Source: CAXBDP01 sp963974465 (GTDB lineage: Bacteria > Bacteroidota > Bacteroidia > Cytophagales > Cyclobacteriaceae). From it: 64,000 bases of DNA. A program made the translations under genes and the position numbers. Below are positions 26,026 to 34,860 of the stretch, one piece after another (position 1 is the first letter of the stretch; each line of letters starts with the position of its first letter). The notes under the pieces were generated by a model, which saw only the letters and a list, made by a program, of their open reading frames with translations, was not told the DNA's origin and did not search any database. The stretch lies in NCBI GenBank assembly GCA_049340005.1, contig JBMPIY010000002.1, one strand, 5' to 3'.

Positions 26026-27080
26026 TTGGATCTGTTGCGCAAATTATTGATTGAATATTCAAGAATTGTATCTCTGCCTATCAAAATAAAGCCAGAGCTA
26101 ATTTGGACGAAAATATCAGGATTGAAGCCATTTTCAATTACATATCCATCAGGCATAGTAATAAGTGATGCACTGTAAGAGAATGTCCAGCCATTTGGTA
26201 ATTCATAAACAGCAGGTATGCCTCCACCTCCTCCAGACGTTCTTCCAATTAAGTCAACATGATCGTAATTATGCATAATCGCTACAAACAAATTAGCCGC
26301 ACTGAAAGTGATGCCACTTGTGAGAATAATTACGGGACCATCAAATCCAATTGGCTTAGGAGCCACATTAAAAATCTCCGTCGCTGAAAAATCACTCCTA
26401 CCGGATCCAATTTTCACTTTAGAATGGATTACCTCTCGTCTTTCAGTAACAAGCCTTTCTGCAAGTTTGAAAGCATTATCAGGATTGCCGCCAGAATTGT
26501 TTCGTAAATCTATTATCAAACCCTTTTTATCCTTGAACTTTTCAAAAACCTCATCGAGCCCTTTATCAGTAAGATTACTTGTGAAACTTTCGTAGAAAAT
26601 GTAGCCAATATCTTCAAAGTCACGATATATCATTCCATCTACAGTTTCACTTTTATTGCTTAGATAGTAGGCGAATAAAGCTGATTTGTTGAACACAGTT
26701 TGATCTACATTTGGCAAAAAAACATATTCTCTTCTGTCACTATCTCCTCTTAAGTAAATGTGCCCATCTTCTAAAGTAGAGAGCATTTCGAAGCAGACAT
26801 CAAACAATTCATTATTGCTCATACTACTATTGACTAAGGGACGGTAAATCTGATATACACTATCCCAGTCAATGTTTTTGACTTCAAAAAGAGCATATCG
26901 GTCATTCATCGTATTCCAAAGTATTTCGAAATTTGAAACGGGATCATTAGGCACAGTTTCATCAAAAAGCACCATTTCACAGGCAGAAAAACATAATATA
27001 TAAAAACAAAATATTGTTAATATCAACTTTCTTGTTAACCGCTCAAAAATCATCACAAGATTCATTTTATTCATTCCCAA
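26022..27080 (-). CDS. S41 family (C-terminal processing-like) peptidase, lipoprotein
   Basis: A 352-residue protein. The N-terminus has a hydrophobic signal ending in FSAC, a likely lipobox, so it is probably membrane-anchored and periplasmic. The C-terminal half is an S41 peptidase domain: LIIDLRNNSGGNPDNAFKLA at about 194-213, then the nucleophile region ILTSGITFSAANLF (Ser in TFSAAN), then GRTSGGGGG and NGFNPDI. No PDZ domain is obvious. It may start at an internal Met. It overlaps the neighbours by 14 nt and 4 nt, forming a three-gene operon on the minus strand. Confidence 0.82.
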   Translation of the reverse strand: MGMNKMNLVMIFERLTRKLILTIFCFYILCFSACEMVLFDETVPNDPVSNFEILWNTMNDRYALFEVKNIDWDSVYQIYRPLVNSSMSNNELFDVCFEMLSTLEDGHIYLRGDSDRREYVFLPNVDQTVFNKSALFAYYLSNKSETVDGMIYRDFEDIGYIFYESFTSNLTDKGLDEVFEKFKDKKGLIIDLRNNSGGNPDNAFKLAERLVTERREVIHSKVKIGSGRSDFSATEIFNVAPKPIGFDGPVIILTSGITFSAANLFVAIMHNYDHVDLIGRTSGGGGGIPAVYELPNGWTFSYSASLITMPDGYVIENGFNPDIFVQISSGFILIGRDTILEYSINNLRNRSN

Positions 27081-27924
27081 CCTTTTTTAGTCTAGTTCCA
27101 AATAATTTGACATAACCAATACCTATCAAATGATTAGCACTTTGCATCTCATTTGGCTTAGTATAATCAATAAACTCCCAATTATAATTTAATTGAATTT
27201 CATCAAGGTTTTTCAATTTGTATTTCAATGATAATGCAGACTGAATCATTAACAAATTATTAAAGGAGGTAAAACCATGTTCTTCAAAACGACTTTTAAA
27301 TTCATCATTATCTTGACCTAAATAATTAGACAAATTGGTAATAGAAGGCCTTAGAACTGCCGCAAAAGCAGGCACTTGAAGTCGTACACCAAATGACAAT
27401 GGCAGACCTAAGAGTCTGAGACTTCTTTCTGCTTTTACAGATGGCCCAACAAAACTTATACTTTCATATAATCTAGCACTGTTTGCCAATTTATTATGAA
27501 TTCGATATCTAAGCATTGTTCCAATTTGCAACCCCGCAAAAATTCTCCATCTGTCTTGATCTCTATTTGGTAATTTCCTCAAATAAGAATAATACACTTC
27601 GAAGCCATCTTGATTTACACGGCTGACTTTTCCATCTCTCCTACCTTTAGCATTTATCACGCCCTTTGCAACACTTATCTGCAACGTTGAAATCGAATTT
27701 GGTTTTATTCTTTCCAAACTCATTTGTAAACCAGGTATAACTCCATTGTATTGAACAGGACTCATTCCTGAGTCTTGAATTTTAAAAATTGATACATTAC
27801 CTCCTGCAGTTAAAGTTGTTATAGCTTTTTGTTGAGCACTCAATGATGAGTTCAAACTTGTACAAATAATAATTGAAATCGCAATTAGAATTTTTTGCAT
27901 TGTAAGGGGTAATATATTTTTCAT
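27067..27924 (-). CDS. Exported outer-membrane-like beta-barrel protein
   Basis: A 285-residue protein with signal peptide (ISIIICTSLNSSLSAQQ, cleavage near residue 31) and alternating hydrophobic beta-strands, including VYYSYLRKLPNRDQDRWR and LIGIGYVKLFG. This fits a small outer membrane barrel, but no specific family was recognised. It is the first gene of the operon with the S41 peptidase and the lipoprotein; its 3' end overlaps the peptidase start by 14 nt. Confidence 0.6.
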   Translation of the reverse strand: MKNILPLTMQKILIAISIIICTSLNSSLSAQQKAITTLTAGGNVSIFKIQDSGMSPVQYNGVIPGLQMSLERIKPNSISTLQISVAKGVINAKGRRDGKVSRVNQDGFEVYYSYLRKLPNRDQDRWRIFAGLQIGTMLRYRIHNKLANSARLYESISFVGPSVKAERSLRLLGLPLSFGVRLQVPAFAAVLRPSITNLSNYLGQDNDEFKSRFEEHGFTSFNNLLMIQSALSLKYKLKNLDEIQLNYNWEFIDYTKPNEMQSANHLIGIGYVKLFGTRLKKVGNE

Positions 27925-28077
27925 GATTTATTTGACCCAAAATAAAGTTCACCTTAAATGACACATTCAATCTAGTTGAAAATTATCAATCATAAATTTA
28001 AGTATAAACAACAATATCAGCTTTTTTGATTTGAAAAATGAGGAGAATTACCATTAACCACAATTTGAAGAAAACAA

Positions 28078-28935
28078 TTGACCAATAATATTAGAAAAAC
28101 TATATCTTGCAGACCAACCCCAAAAGAAGTTTTAAATCAAATAAACAATCAATTGAGCTTGACTAGCAATTTAACTTTTTCATTGAATGTACTATTAGTA
28201 GAGGACAACGAAGTCAATCAACTGGTAGCTTCTAAATATCTACAAAAATGGGGAATCTACCCAGATTTGGCTGATAATGGAAGAATCGCCTTAGAAAAAG
28301 CTCAAGCGAATACATACGACATTATTTTAATGGATTTGCAAATGCCTGAAATGGATGGTTATGAAGCCACCAAATCTATTAGGCAAATAAATTCTCATTA
28401 TGCTGAAATACCAATTATTGCACTTACAGCAGCTTCTTACGGCGAAATTAAAGAGAAAGTAGCAAATGCTGGAATGAATGAATTCATTACCAAGCCTTTC
28501 AGTCCCACTGAGCTAATGGATATTATTTCCAAATATTCTGAAGGTAAAGAAGTGCTAAATGAAGAGTCTCAGTTTAATAAGATTATATTACCAAAGGATA
28601 AAATTAAAGAAAAAATTACGCAGCTTACTCAAGGCGATACTTTCTTTATGGAAGAGCTCACTAAGCTCTATATCAGCTCACTGCATGAATTAAGAATCTT
28701 ATATAACCAGTATTTAAGGGAACATAATTTAACTCGATTGCGCGAAATTAGACATAAGCATAAAGCAAATATCGACATGCTAGATTTACCAGAGTTAGCT
28801 GACAAATTAGAGGATGGGAAATTATTATTAGAAGGCCCATCATTTGATGAAGCACAAATTGAGCAGCTTGCAGATTACGTTGAAAAATACTGCACTCTAT
28901 TAATTGAAAGGCTAGAAGAAATACAAAGCAAGTAA
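28078..28935 (+). CDS. Response regulator receiver with C-terminal Hpt-like domain; no ATG start
   Basis: The product has a receiver domain from about residue 39: VLLVEDNEVNQLVASKYL with acidic pocket E-D, phosphoacceptor D in DIILMDLQMPEMDGYEA, and K in FITKPFS. From about residue 175 a helical Hpt-like domain follows; the RHKHKAN segment supplies candidate histidines. No in-frame ATG precedes the receiver, so translation would use the TTG at 28078 or a later TTG. The short N-terminal stretch and lack of a kinase core suggest a leftover C-terminal half of a hybrid histidine kinase, although it may function as a stand-alone phosphorelay protein. It lies 3 nt before the TSUP gene. Confidence 0.75.
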   Translation: MTNNIRKTISCRPTPKEVLNQINNQLSLTSNLTFSLNVLLVEDNEVNQLVASKYLQKWGIYPDLADNGRIALEKAQANTYDIILMDLQMPEMDGYEATKSIRQINSHYAEIPIIALTAASYGEIKEKVANAGMNEFITKPFSPTELMDIISKYSEGKEVLNEESQFNKIILPKDKIKEKITQLTQGDTFFMEELTKLYISSLHELRILYNQYLREHNLTRLREIRHKHKANIDMLDLPELADKLEDGKLLLEGPSFDEAQIEQLADYVEKYCTLLIERLEEIQSK

Positions 28936-28938
28936 ATC

Positions 28939-29685
28939 ATGCAGCTTTGGGAAATTCTTTTGGTGCTCGTAGTTGGCTTTGCTTCAGGCTTCCTCAATAC
29001 CATTGCCGGAGGAGGATCGCTCCTTAGTTTACCTCTACTTATATTTCTTGGCTTGCCTCCTACAGTCGCAAATGCCACCAACAGAGTTGCCGTATTCATA
29101 CAAAATATTTTTAGTGTTGCCGGATTTCAAAGTAAAGGCGTTTCTGCTTACCCTTATAGCATATGGCTGGGTATTTCATCGTTTTTTGGAGGGTTATTGG
29201 GAGCAATGTTCGCCGTGAATATTGATGGAGAAGTATTCAACCGAATTCTCGCCGTAATTATGGTGGCAGTAATTCTATTAACCGTTTTCAGCAGTAAGTC
29301 AGTAAAAACTCAAGTGGAAAAACTAGATTTCAAACATCAGGCTTATGGAGTTATTGTCTTCTTCTTTATTGGAATCTATGGAGGTTTTATTCAAGCAGGA
29401 GTTGGCTTTTTAATGATTCCAGCGCTTACTATGATCAATGGATTTAGCTTGGTAAAAACGAACAGCGCTAAGGTTTTCGTAGCCTTATTTTTTACATTAT
29501 CCTCATTGGTTGTATTTATTTATGAAGATCAGGTAAACTGGATTTGGGGGTTGATATTGGCGGGAGGAAGCGCAGGTGGTGGCTGGGTGGCCTCAAGATG
29601 GTCGGTGAACAAAGGCGATGTTTGGATCAAGAGATTCCTAGTGGTAACCGTATTCACATTGGCCATTAAGCTTTGGTTCTTCTAA
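28939..29685 (+). CDS. TSUP (TauE/SafE) family permease
   Basis: A 248-residue inner membrane protein with seven to eight hydrophobic segments and the TSUP signature: GFASGFLNTIAGGGSLLSLPLL near 13-34, PPTVANATNRVAV near 40-52, and GVGFLMIPAL in the second repeat. Family members export or import sulfur-containing or organic anions; the substrate cannot be predicted. It follows the receiver gene by 3 nt and is probably cotranscribed. Confidence 0.88.
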   Translation: MQLWEILLVLVVGFASGFLNTIAGGGSLLSLPLLIFLGLPPTVANATNRVAVFIQNIFSVAGFQSKGVSAYPYSIWLGISSFFGGLLGAMFAVNIDGEVFNRILAVIMVAVILLTVFSSKSVKTQVEKLDFKHQAYGVIVFFFIGIYGGFIQAGVGFLMIPALTMINGFSLVKTNSAKVFVALFFTLSSLVVFIYEDQVNWIWGLILAGGSAGGGWVASRWSVNKGDVWIKRFLVVTVFTLAIKLWFF

Positions 29686-29699
29686 TTTAATCCCAGCTA

Positions 29700-30164
29700 T
29701 TATTTACAGCCAGTTCTATTTCTTGTATCTATTATTTGGATGATTTTCCAATTACCATTATCCTTGAAAAGCGTGAAATTATTTACTCCACAGTGGCTAA
29801 ATGTATCTCCTCTATAAAACTCATAATTCGTCCAAGCCATTGCCATTGGGCCATCTACCTTGATATCCCAACCCGTAATTCGTTCGTCCAAAGTTCCCTC
29901 TTCCGCTTTTGAAATTGCATCTGCAAATCCGCTTACAATAGACTCTGCCAATCGGGTATTTCCTTGCTCATCAACCATCGCAGTGAGCATTTTGGCTGAT
30001 TCATGAAAACAACTGCTAAGCGACTCAGCATCTGAAGCTCGCATGGCATCGAATAGTTTTTCAATTAGCTCCTTTACTTGATCAGCATCTGATGATTGTG
30101 CTTGAGAAACATTAGTAACAAGAATAATGAGCGTTGCTAGAATTATAGACTTTAGGATTTTCAT
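29700..30164 (-). CDS. Exported NTF2-like (SnoaL/DUF4440-type) protein
   Basis: A 154-residue protein with signal peptide (IILVTNVSQAQ, cleavage near residue 23) and an NTF2-like fold pattern: VKELIEKLFDAMRASDAESLSSCFHESAKM, and the closing beta-strands VNNFTLFKDNGNWKIIQIIDTR. Such proteins are usually small-molecule binders or enzymes of unclear activity. It converges on the TSUP gene 14 nt away. The role is unknown. Confidence 0.75.
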   Translation of the reverse strand: MKILKSIILATLIILVTNVSQAQSSDADQVKELIEKLFDAMRASDAESLSSCFHESAKMLTAMVDEQGNTRLAESIVSGFADAISKAEEGTLDERITGWDIKVDGPMAMAWTNYEFYRGDTFSHCGVNNFTLFKDNGNWKIIQIIDTRNRTGCK

Positions 30165-30191
30165 GGCTTCAGCGTTTAATCTCTCAATTTA

Positions 30192-30881
30192 CTAATAAGC
30201 ACGATTAATTGTACCACCCAATTGAGTTTCTACTGATAAACTTGAAGGCGAACCTTTATAATTCACTTGCGCTCCTGTGCTAGACCTACCGCTTAGGCCA
30301 TCTTTTACATTTACATTTACAGATGCACCTGTATTAGCTCTTACTTCAGCTTCATTTGCCATAAGGCTAAAGGCTTCGATTAAACCGCCTGTACCAGCAT
30401 TTATCATGGCCAAATCGGCGGAACCACTTAAGGAAATTCTACCTGCAGCCATTGTCTCTAACGATAATCGACGAGCTTCTACATGAAGATTTACAATTCC
30501 TCCCGCATTTGCCGTAATGCTCAATCTGTCCACTTCAAAATTTTCCTTGCTAGTAATTTCGCCCGCAGCCATTGCCTGAATCAAAGTCAAGTCTTGATAA
30601 TATACCTTACATTTCACTTGCACACCAGGATATACCCCAATACGCATTCTTACTCTTAACCTCCCGCTAGACAAATCTGTGACTACCTTATCGGTACTTA
30701 CTCCTTCCGTTTCAATTTCTATTCTGGGATTATCAGATTTTATAAGTTCGACCTCAATGCCATCATTTACTCTTATTTCGAAAAAATCTGCAAGAGGTCT
30801 ACTTTCTGTGTTTTGCGCAAACAACAAAGTACTTGAAAAAAGCACTAGACAAAATGTGAAAATGGCTTTCATGGTTTTCAT
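30192..30881 (-). CDS. Head GIN domain-containing exported protein (DUF2807)
   Basis: A 229-residue protein with signal peptide (LVLFSSTLLFAQN) and a DUF2807/head-GIN domain: the opening FFEIRVNDGIEVELIKSDNPRIEIE and repeated short beta-strands with Gly-Ala turns (ANAGGIVNLHVEARRLSLETMAAGRISLSGSA). Such proteins form beta-helical envelope proteins in Bacteroidota with unknown function. It begins 36 nt after mlaD on the same strand. Confidence 0.85.
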   Translation of the reverse strand: MKTMKAIFTFCLVLFSSTLLFAQNTESRPLADFFEIRVNDGIEVELIKSDNPRIEIETEGVSTDKVVTDLSSGRLRVRMRIGVYPGVQVKCKVYYQDLTLIQAMAAGEITSKENFEVDRLSITANAGGIVNLHVEARRLSLETMAAGRISLSGSADLAMINAGTGGLIEAFSLMANEAEVRANTGASVNVNVKDGLSGRSSTGAQVNYKGSPSSLSVETQLGGTINRAY

Positions 30882-30917
30882 TTTTTAAAAGACGAAAGGC
30901 AAACGCACTATTTCAAA

Positions 30918-31895
30918 TTAATTGTTCTCCTTATCTGCTTCTTTCTCTTGTCTTCTGAAATAGCCTCGGAATAGAAAATTCGATTGCAATGCCTTCATGT
31001 TCTCATCAAGTTTAACAGAACTTGACTCCAAATATTGCATCATAGACCTTAAAGACTCTGCAAATTCAGGGTCGTTGGTAAGTAAGTCTAAGGCATTATT
31101 TCCTTGGTTGAGTTTTTCTGTAAGCAATTTCACATCTGCTGTAATTGCATCAGCTTGATTAGCAGTTTTTTCCAAATTGGCCAACGTAGCTTTCAAGCTT
31201 ACTACCATTGATTCATCTTCAAACAAGGCATGTACTAAACCGTCCTCTGAATTAAGCTTGGTAGTTAACTTTTGCAATTCGTTTGTTACAACCAAGCTAC
31301 TTCTACGCACTTCGTCTAAGCCCTCTACTGTCTGATTAAGGTTGGTATATAAGGTCGTATCTTTAAATAGTTTACCCAAAGTTCCTTCTCCCTTATTCAA
31401 GCCTTCTAGTAAAACGCCCAATTGCTCGGTGATACCAACAAGATTTTCATTGTTTTTTTGCAAAGTGGCCATCATGTCCTCTGTATCTACACTTTGAATT
31501 GCAGTAAGAAAATCTCCTTCTTCCACACCAGGACTAGATGAGGATCCTCCAGTAATTACAACTATAGTATTACCAATTAGACCGTCAGATCCAATTTTCG
31601 CATTTGCATCTTTTTTAATAAAATCTTTCAAGCGCTCTTCCACTGCCATTTCTACGCTCACTTGGTTTTCGGCAATTATAGTCACCTTTTTAACAGTACC
31701 GACTTTTACTCCAGAAAACTGAACGTTATTACCTCCCATCAATCCACCAGCATCGTTGAATTCTGCATGAATTGTAATTGTGGACACGAAAAGCTTACTT
31801 TTATTACCAATACTGAACACACCAATGGTGATGAAAATAATCGCTACAGTAACGAATATGCCCAGTTTAACTCTATTTTTATTTTCGTTTGCCAT
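30918..31895 (-). CDS. mlaD: MlaD-like MCE domain protein
   Basis: Periplasmic lipid-binding subunit of an MCE-type ABC transporter. The 325-residue product has one N-terminal membrane helix (VKLGIFVTVAIIFITIGVFSIG) and the MCE domain at about 40-118: FNDAGGLMGGNNVQFSGVKVGTVKKV, the canonical DAGGL-x-G-VxxxGVxVG pattern. The long helical C-terminal part (about 150-310) is as in MlaD homologues from Gram-negatives lacking MlaB-C. It follows mlaF by 5 nt. Confidence 0.92.
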   Translation of the reverse strand: MANENKNRVKLGIFVTVAIIFITIGVFSIGNKSKLFVSTITIHAEFNDAGGLMGGNNVQFSGVKVGTVKKVTIIAENQVSVEMAVEERLKDFIKKDANAKIGSDGLIGNTIVVITGGSSSSPGVEEGDFLTAIQSVDTEDMMATLQKNNENLVGITEQLGVLLEGLNKGEGTLGKLFKDTTLYTNLNQTVEGLDEVRRSSLVVTNELQKLTTKLNSEDGLVHALFEDESMVVSLKATLANLEKTANQADAITADVKLLTEKLNQGNNALDLLTNDPEFAESLRSMMQYLESSSVKLDENMKALQSNFLFRGYFRRQEKEADKENN

Positions 31896-31900
31896 ATAAT

Positions 31901-32668
31901 TTAAGCGTTGTAATCGAAGAATGGTTTTATTCTAGGGTCTGTGGTTTTGGAAACTTCTTCAAATGAACCTTCCGCCTGAAACAGACCATCCATTAGTACT
32001 TTTACTCTATTTCCTGTGTCTTTTGCACAAGTGATATCATGAGTAATAATTATGGATGAGGTTTGGAATCGCTCCTGCACCTCTAATATCAGGTCATTAA
32101 TTTCCTTTGCCGTAATAGGATCTAAGCCTGCAGTAGGCTCATCATAAAGCATAATTTCTGGTTGCAAAATTAGTGTTCGTGCTACACCCACCCGCTTTCT
32201 CATGCCACCAGAAAGCTCCGAAGGCATTTGATCGATGGCTGGTAGCATACCTACATCTTCCAATGATTTCTCCACCAGTTTGCCCATTTCTTTGCGTGAT
32301 TTTCGCAATCCATTTCGTACAAGTGGAAATTCTAAATTTTCACGTACTGTCATTGAATCGTAAAGCGCACTATTCTGAAAATTGAATCCAACTTTCAATC
32401 GTAATTGATCCAACTCATTGGTATTAAGCTGAGTTACTTCTTTACCTAATACATTTATACTACCGCTATCTGCTTGCAACAAACCTACAATACACTTGAT
32501 CAACACAGATTTACCTTGTCCTGATCTACCCAACACCACAAGGTTTTCACCTTTCATTAGGCTCAAGTTTACATCCCTAAGTATTACTAAGTCTCCAAAA
32601 GCCTTCTTTAGACCTTTGATCTCAATTACTGTTTCTTTAGTATCTTTTGCTGCTGGAGTCATTATCAA
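31901..32668 (-). CDS. mlaF: MlaF-like ABC transporter ATP-binding protein
   Basis: ATPase of the MCE lipid transport complex. The 255-residue product has Walker A GRSGQGKS at about 48-55, the signature LSGGMRKRV at about 147-155, and Walker B ILQPEIMLYDEPTAGLDP at about 164-181. The start overlaps the end of mlaE by 4 nt. An alternative Met two codons downstream is equally plausible. The genes mlaE-mlaF-mlaD form an operon; no mlaB or mlaC gene is present here. Confidence 0.94.
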   Translation of the reverse strand: MIMTPAAKDTKETVIEIKGLKKAFGDLVILRDVNLSLMKGENLVVLGRSGQGKSVLIKCIVGLLQADSGSINVLGKEVTQLNTNELDQLRLKVGFNFQNSALYDSMTVRENLEFPLVRNGLRKSRKEMGKLVEKSLEDVGMLPAIDQMPSELSGGMRKRVGVARTLILQPEIMLYDEPTAGLDPITAKEINDLILEVQERFQTSSIIITHDITCAKDTGNRVKVLMDGLFQAEGSFEEVSKTTDPRIKPFFDYNA

Positions 32669-33444
32669 CGGAAAAGATTAGTGATTTGAAGAGCAAATAG
32701 CTCCAATATGAATATCAAAAACATGGAGACTACAACAGATGTATTGGCAGCCTTACCCACTCCTTCGGTGCCTTTAGTAGAATTGTAGCCTTTATACGAG
32801 GCTACTAAACCAATACACATCCCAAAAAATAAAGACTTAATAAATGAGGACACTACATCCAAAAAACTAACTGCCTCAAATACTTGATTAAAGTATAACT
32901 GTATCGAAGTGAGCTCTGTCCCACTTACAGACAAATAACCGCCAAATAAAGCGACTGTATCTGCATAGGCAACCAATACTGGCAGCATCAATGTCATAGC
33001 AGTAACTCTCGTAACCACTAAATATCTAAATGGCTTAGAACCACTCACTTCCATTGCGTCTATTTGCTCAGTTACTTTCATCGAGCTAAGCTCTGCTCCT
33101 ATTTGAGAACCTACCTTACCTGCGCAAATAATGGCTGTAATCAGCGGCCCTAATGCTCTTACGATTGCAATAGAAATCAAAGCCGGCAACCAACTAGCTG
33201 CACCGAATTCTTCAAGTGATGGTCTCGATTGTCTTGTAAAAACCAAGCCTACAATTAGTGAAGTAACGCTAATGAGCGGGAGGGCTTTGTAGCCAACCTC
33301 ATAGCATTGTCTTACCGTTTCGCGTAGTTCGAACGGCCCAGTGAAAACTTCCCTAAAGTAGCGACCAATAAAGCGCGTGATAAGGCCAACTTCTACTAAT
33401 AATTTTTCAGTTTTTCTTATAAGTGCGGATTGGGTATTTGCCAT
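32665..33444 (-). CDS. mlaE: MlaE-like ABC permease (MCE operon)
   Basis: Inner membrane permease of the MCE/Mla transporter, 259 residues with five to six hydrophobic segments. Family signatures are ICAGKVGSQIGAELSSMKVTEQIDAME (about 123-150) and YKGYNSTKGTEGVGKA near the C-terminus. It is the first gene of the operon, with a possible -7 box TACTTTTG 58 nt upstream. The system is expected to move phospholipids between membranes. Confidence 0.94.
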   Translation of the reverse strand: MANTQSALIRKTEKLLVEVGLITRFIGRYFREVFTGPFELRETVRQCYEVGYKALPLISVTSLIVGLVFTRQSRPSLEEFGAASWLPALISIAIVRALGPLITAIICAGKVGSQIGAELSSMKVTEQIDAMEVSGSKPFRYLVVTRVTAMTLMLPVLVAYADTVALFGGYLSVSGTELTSIQLYFNQVFEAVSFLDVVSSFIKSLFFGMCIGLVASYKGYNSTKGTEGVGKAANTSVVVSMFLIFILELFALQITNLFR

Positions 33445-33502
33445 TTGCTCTATTATTGTTCAGTATATTTACCGGACTGAACGCTGGAGTTAAATTAGAC
33501 TG

Positions 33503-33510
33503 CAAAAGTA
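33503..33510 (-). promoter_or_regulatory. Possible mlaE -7 box (TACTTTTG)
   Basis: Minus-strand TACTTTTG matches TAnnTTTG 58 nt before mlaE. A -33 element was not found. Confidence 0.35.
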
Positions 33511-33620
33511 AGTCCATTTTGCTTTTAATGATAACGATTAACAGCAATTATAATGTAAAGGGTTCATAGCTATAACAAAGAACCAATTTCGTACAGAATT
33601 CAAAATCAATTAATACTCTT

Positions 33621-34520
33621 ATGAAGAGCAAAAGTGACCTTTTTAACAAAAAAGAGCTTAGAAGAAGAGGCTTTTTTATACTGAAATTAATTATCCTTTT
33701 TAGCTTACTTTATTTTAGAAATAGCTATTCAAATCAATTGCGAGAATGGAATATTCCATCAAGTCTTATCGATGGCTTGCTATTTTATCTTTCTGGTGCA
33801 TTGCTTATCTCCATTGGGCGTATTGTATTGGTTTATTTCTATCTGAAACGCAAAAACAGAAATTCAGAATTTAAAGACACTTTTCTACTTGGCATCAATA
33901 GAATTGCTTCTTTCCTAACCAATTTCATTTTAATACTGGCATTATTGATTACATCTGGGGTGGATGTAGAGAAATTTTTCACCTCCATCACTATTGTAGC
34001 AGCAGCAATTGCAATCCTTTCGAAAGATTACATTAACAATATGATCAATGGACTTATCATGATGTTTGGTGATCAGCTTGCTTTAAACGATTACATTAAA
34101 ATAGGTGAATACAATGGGAAAATCATCGATATCAATTTCCTCAATATCGTATTGGAAAATATCGATGGAGACAAAATATTGATCCCCAATAGTGCAATCA
34201 TCACAGGACAATTAATAAGTTATTCAGAATTGAGCCTTCGAAAAGTCACTTTCGGATTTGAGCTTCCAAGTAATCATTCCATTACGGATGAGGCTCTTAA
34301 CGCTGCCATTTTGGAAGGCATCTCTGAACACAATTCTTTACTGGTAGAAAATTCAGATAACCTTTTAATAAAAGAAATAAAAAAGGAAGGTATAGCTTAT
34401 GAGTTTTCGGTGGAGCTAAGTCAGAAAAATGATCAGGCTAAGGGAAAAATATTGAGAAAGATTAAAGAGGTGATCCAAACGGTGATAAAAAATTCTGAAC
34501 AGATAGAGAATGAAAGGTAA
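33621..34520 (+). CDS. MscS-type mechanosensitive ion channel
   Basis: A 299-residue inner membrane protein with three to four N-terminal helices and the MscS pore and beta domain: VAAAIAILSKDYINNMINGLIMMFGDQLALNDYIKIG (residues about 130-166) and GKIIDINFLNIVLENIDGDKILIPNSAI. Such channels open on membrane tension and release solutes during hypo-osmotic shock. The alkyltransferase-like gene overlaps its 3' end by 11 nt. Confidence 0.9.
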   Translation: MKSKSDLFNKKELRRRGFFILKLIILFSLLYFRNSYSNQLREWNIPSSLIDGLLFYLSGALLISIGRIVLVYFYLKRKNRNSEFKDTFLLGINRIASFLTNFILILALLITSGVDVEKFFTSITIVAAAIAILSKDYINNMINGLIMMFGDQLALNDYIKIGEYNGKIIDINFLNIVLENIDGDKILIPNSAIITGQLISYSELSLRKVTFGFELPSNHSITDEALNAAILEGISEHNSLLVENSDNLLIKEIKKEGIAYEFSVELSQKNDQAKGKILRKIKEVIQTVIKNSEQIENER

Positions 34521-34836
34521 AGAGTTTTATCAAGCTGTTTTAGATGTAGCCAAGCTCATCCCGAGCGGGAGGATAACCACCTACGGAGCAATAGCAGCAT
34601 ATCTCGGTGCCAAAAGTTCATCTCGCATGGTGGGTTGGGCATTAAATAAAAACCCACATCCCGATGTGCCAGCCCAACGAGTAGTGAATAGAATTGGTCT
34701 ACTTACTGGCAAGCATTTTTTCCAAACACCCACTGCAATGCAAGCATTACTAGAAGCTGAAGGTGTGAAAGTAGAAAACGACCAAGTAGTAGATTTCGAA
34801 AAGCATTTTTGGGATCCAGCCATTGAGCTGTTGTAA
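34510..34836 (+). CDS. Alkyltransferase-like protein (ATL, MGMT family without the active cysteine)
   Basis: A 108-residue protein of the MGMT C-terminal domain family. The HTH-like segment IPSGRITTYGAIAAYLG (residues 16-32) is normal. The acceptor motif PCHRV of true methyltransferases is replaced by VPAQRVVN near residue 57, so there is no nucleophilic Cys. ATL proteins bind O6-alkylguanine and pass it to nucleotide excision repair. Starts within the end of the MscS gene, 11 nt overlap. Confidence 0.88.
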   Translation: MKGKEFYQAVLDVAKLIPSGRITTYGAIAAYLGAKSSSRMVGWALNKNPHPDVPAQRVVNRIGLLTGKHFFQTPTAMQALLEAEGVKVENDQVVDFEKHFWDPAIELL

Positions 34837-34860
34837 TTGGGTCAGATTATTCCAATCCTA

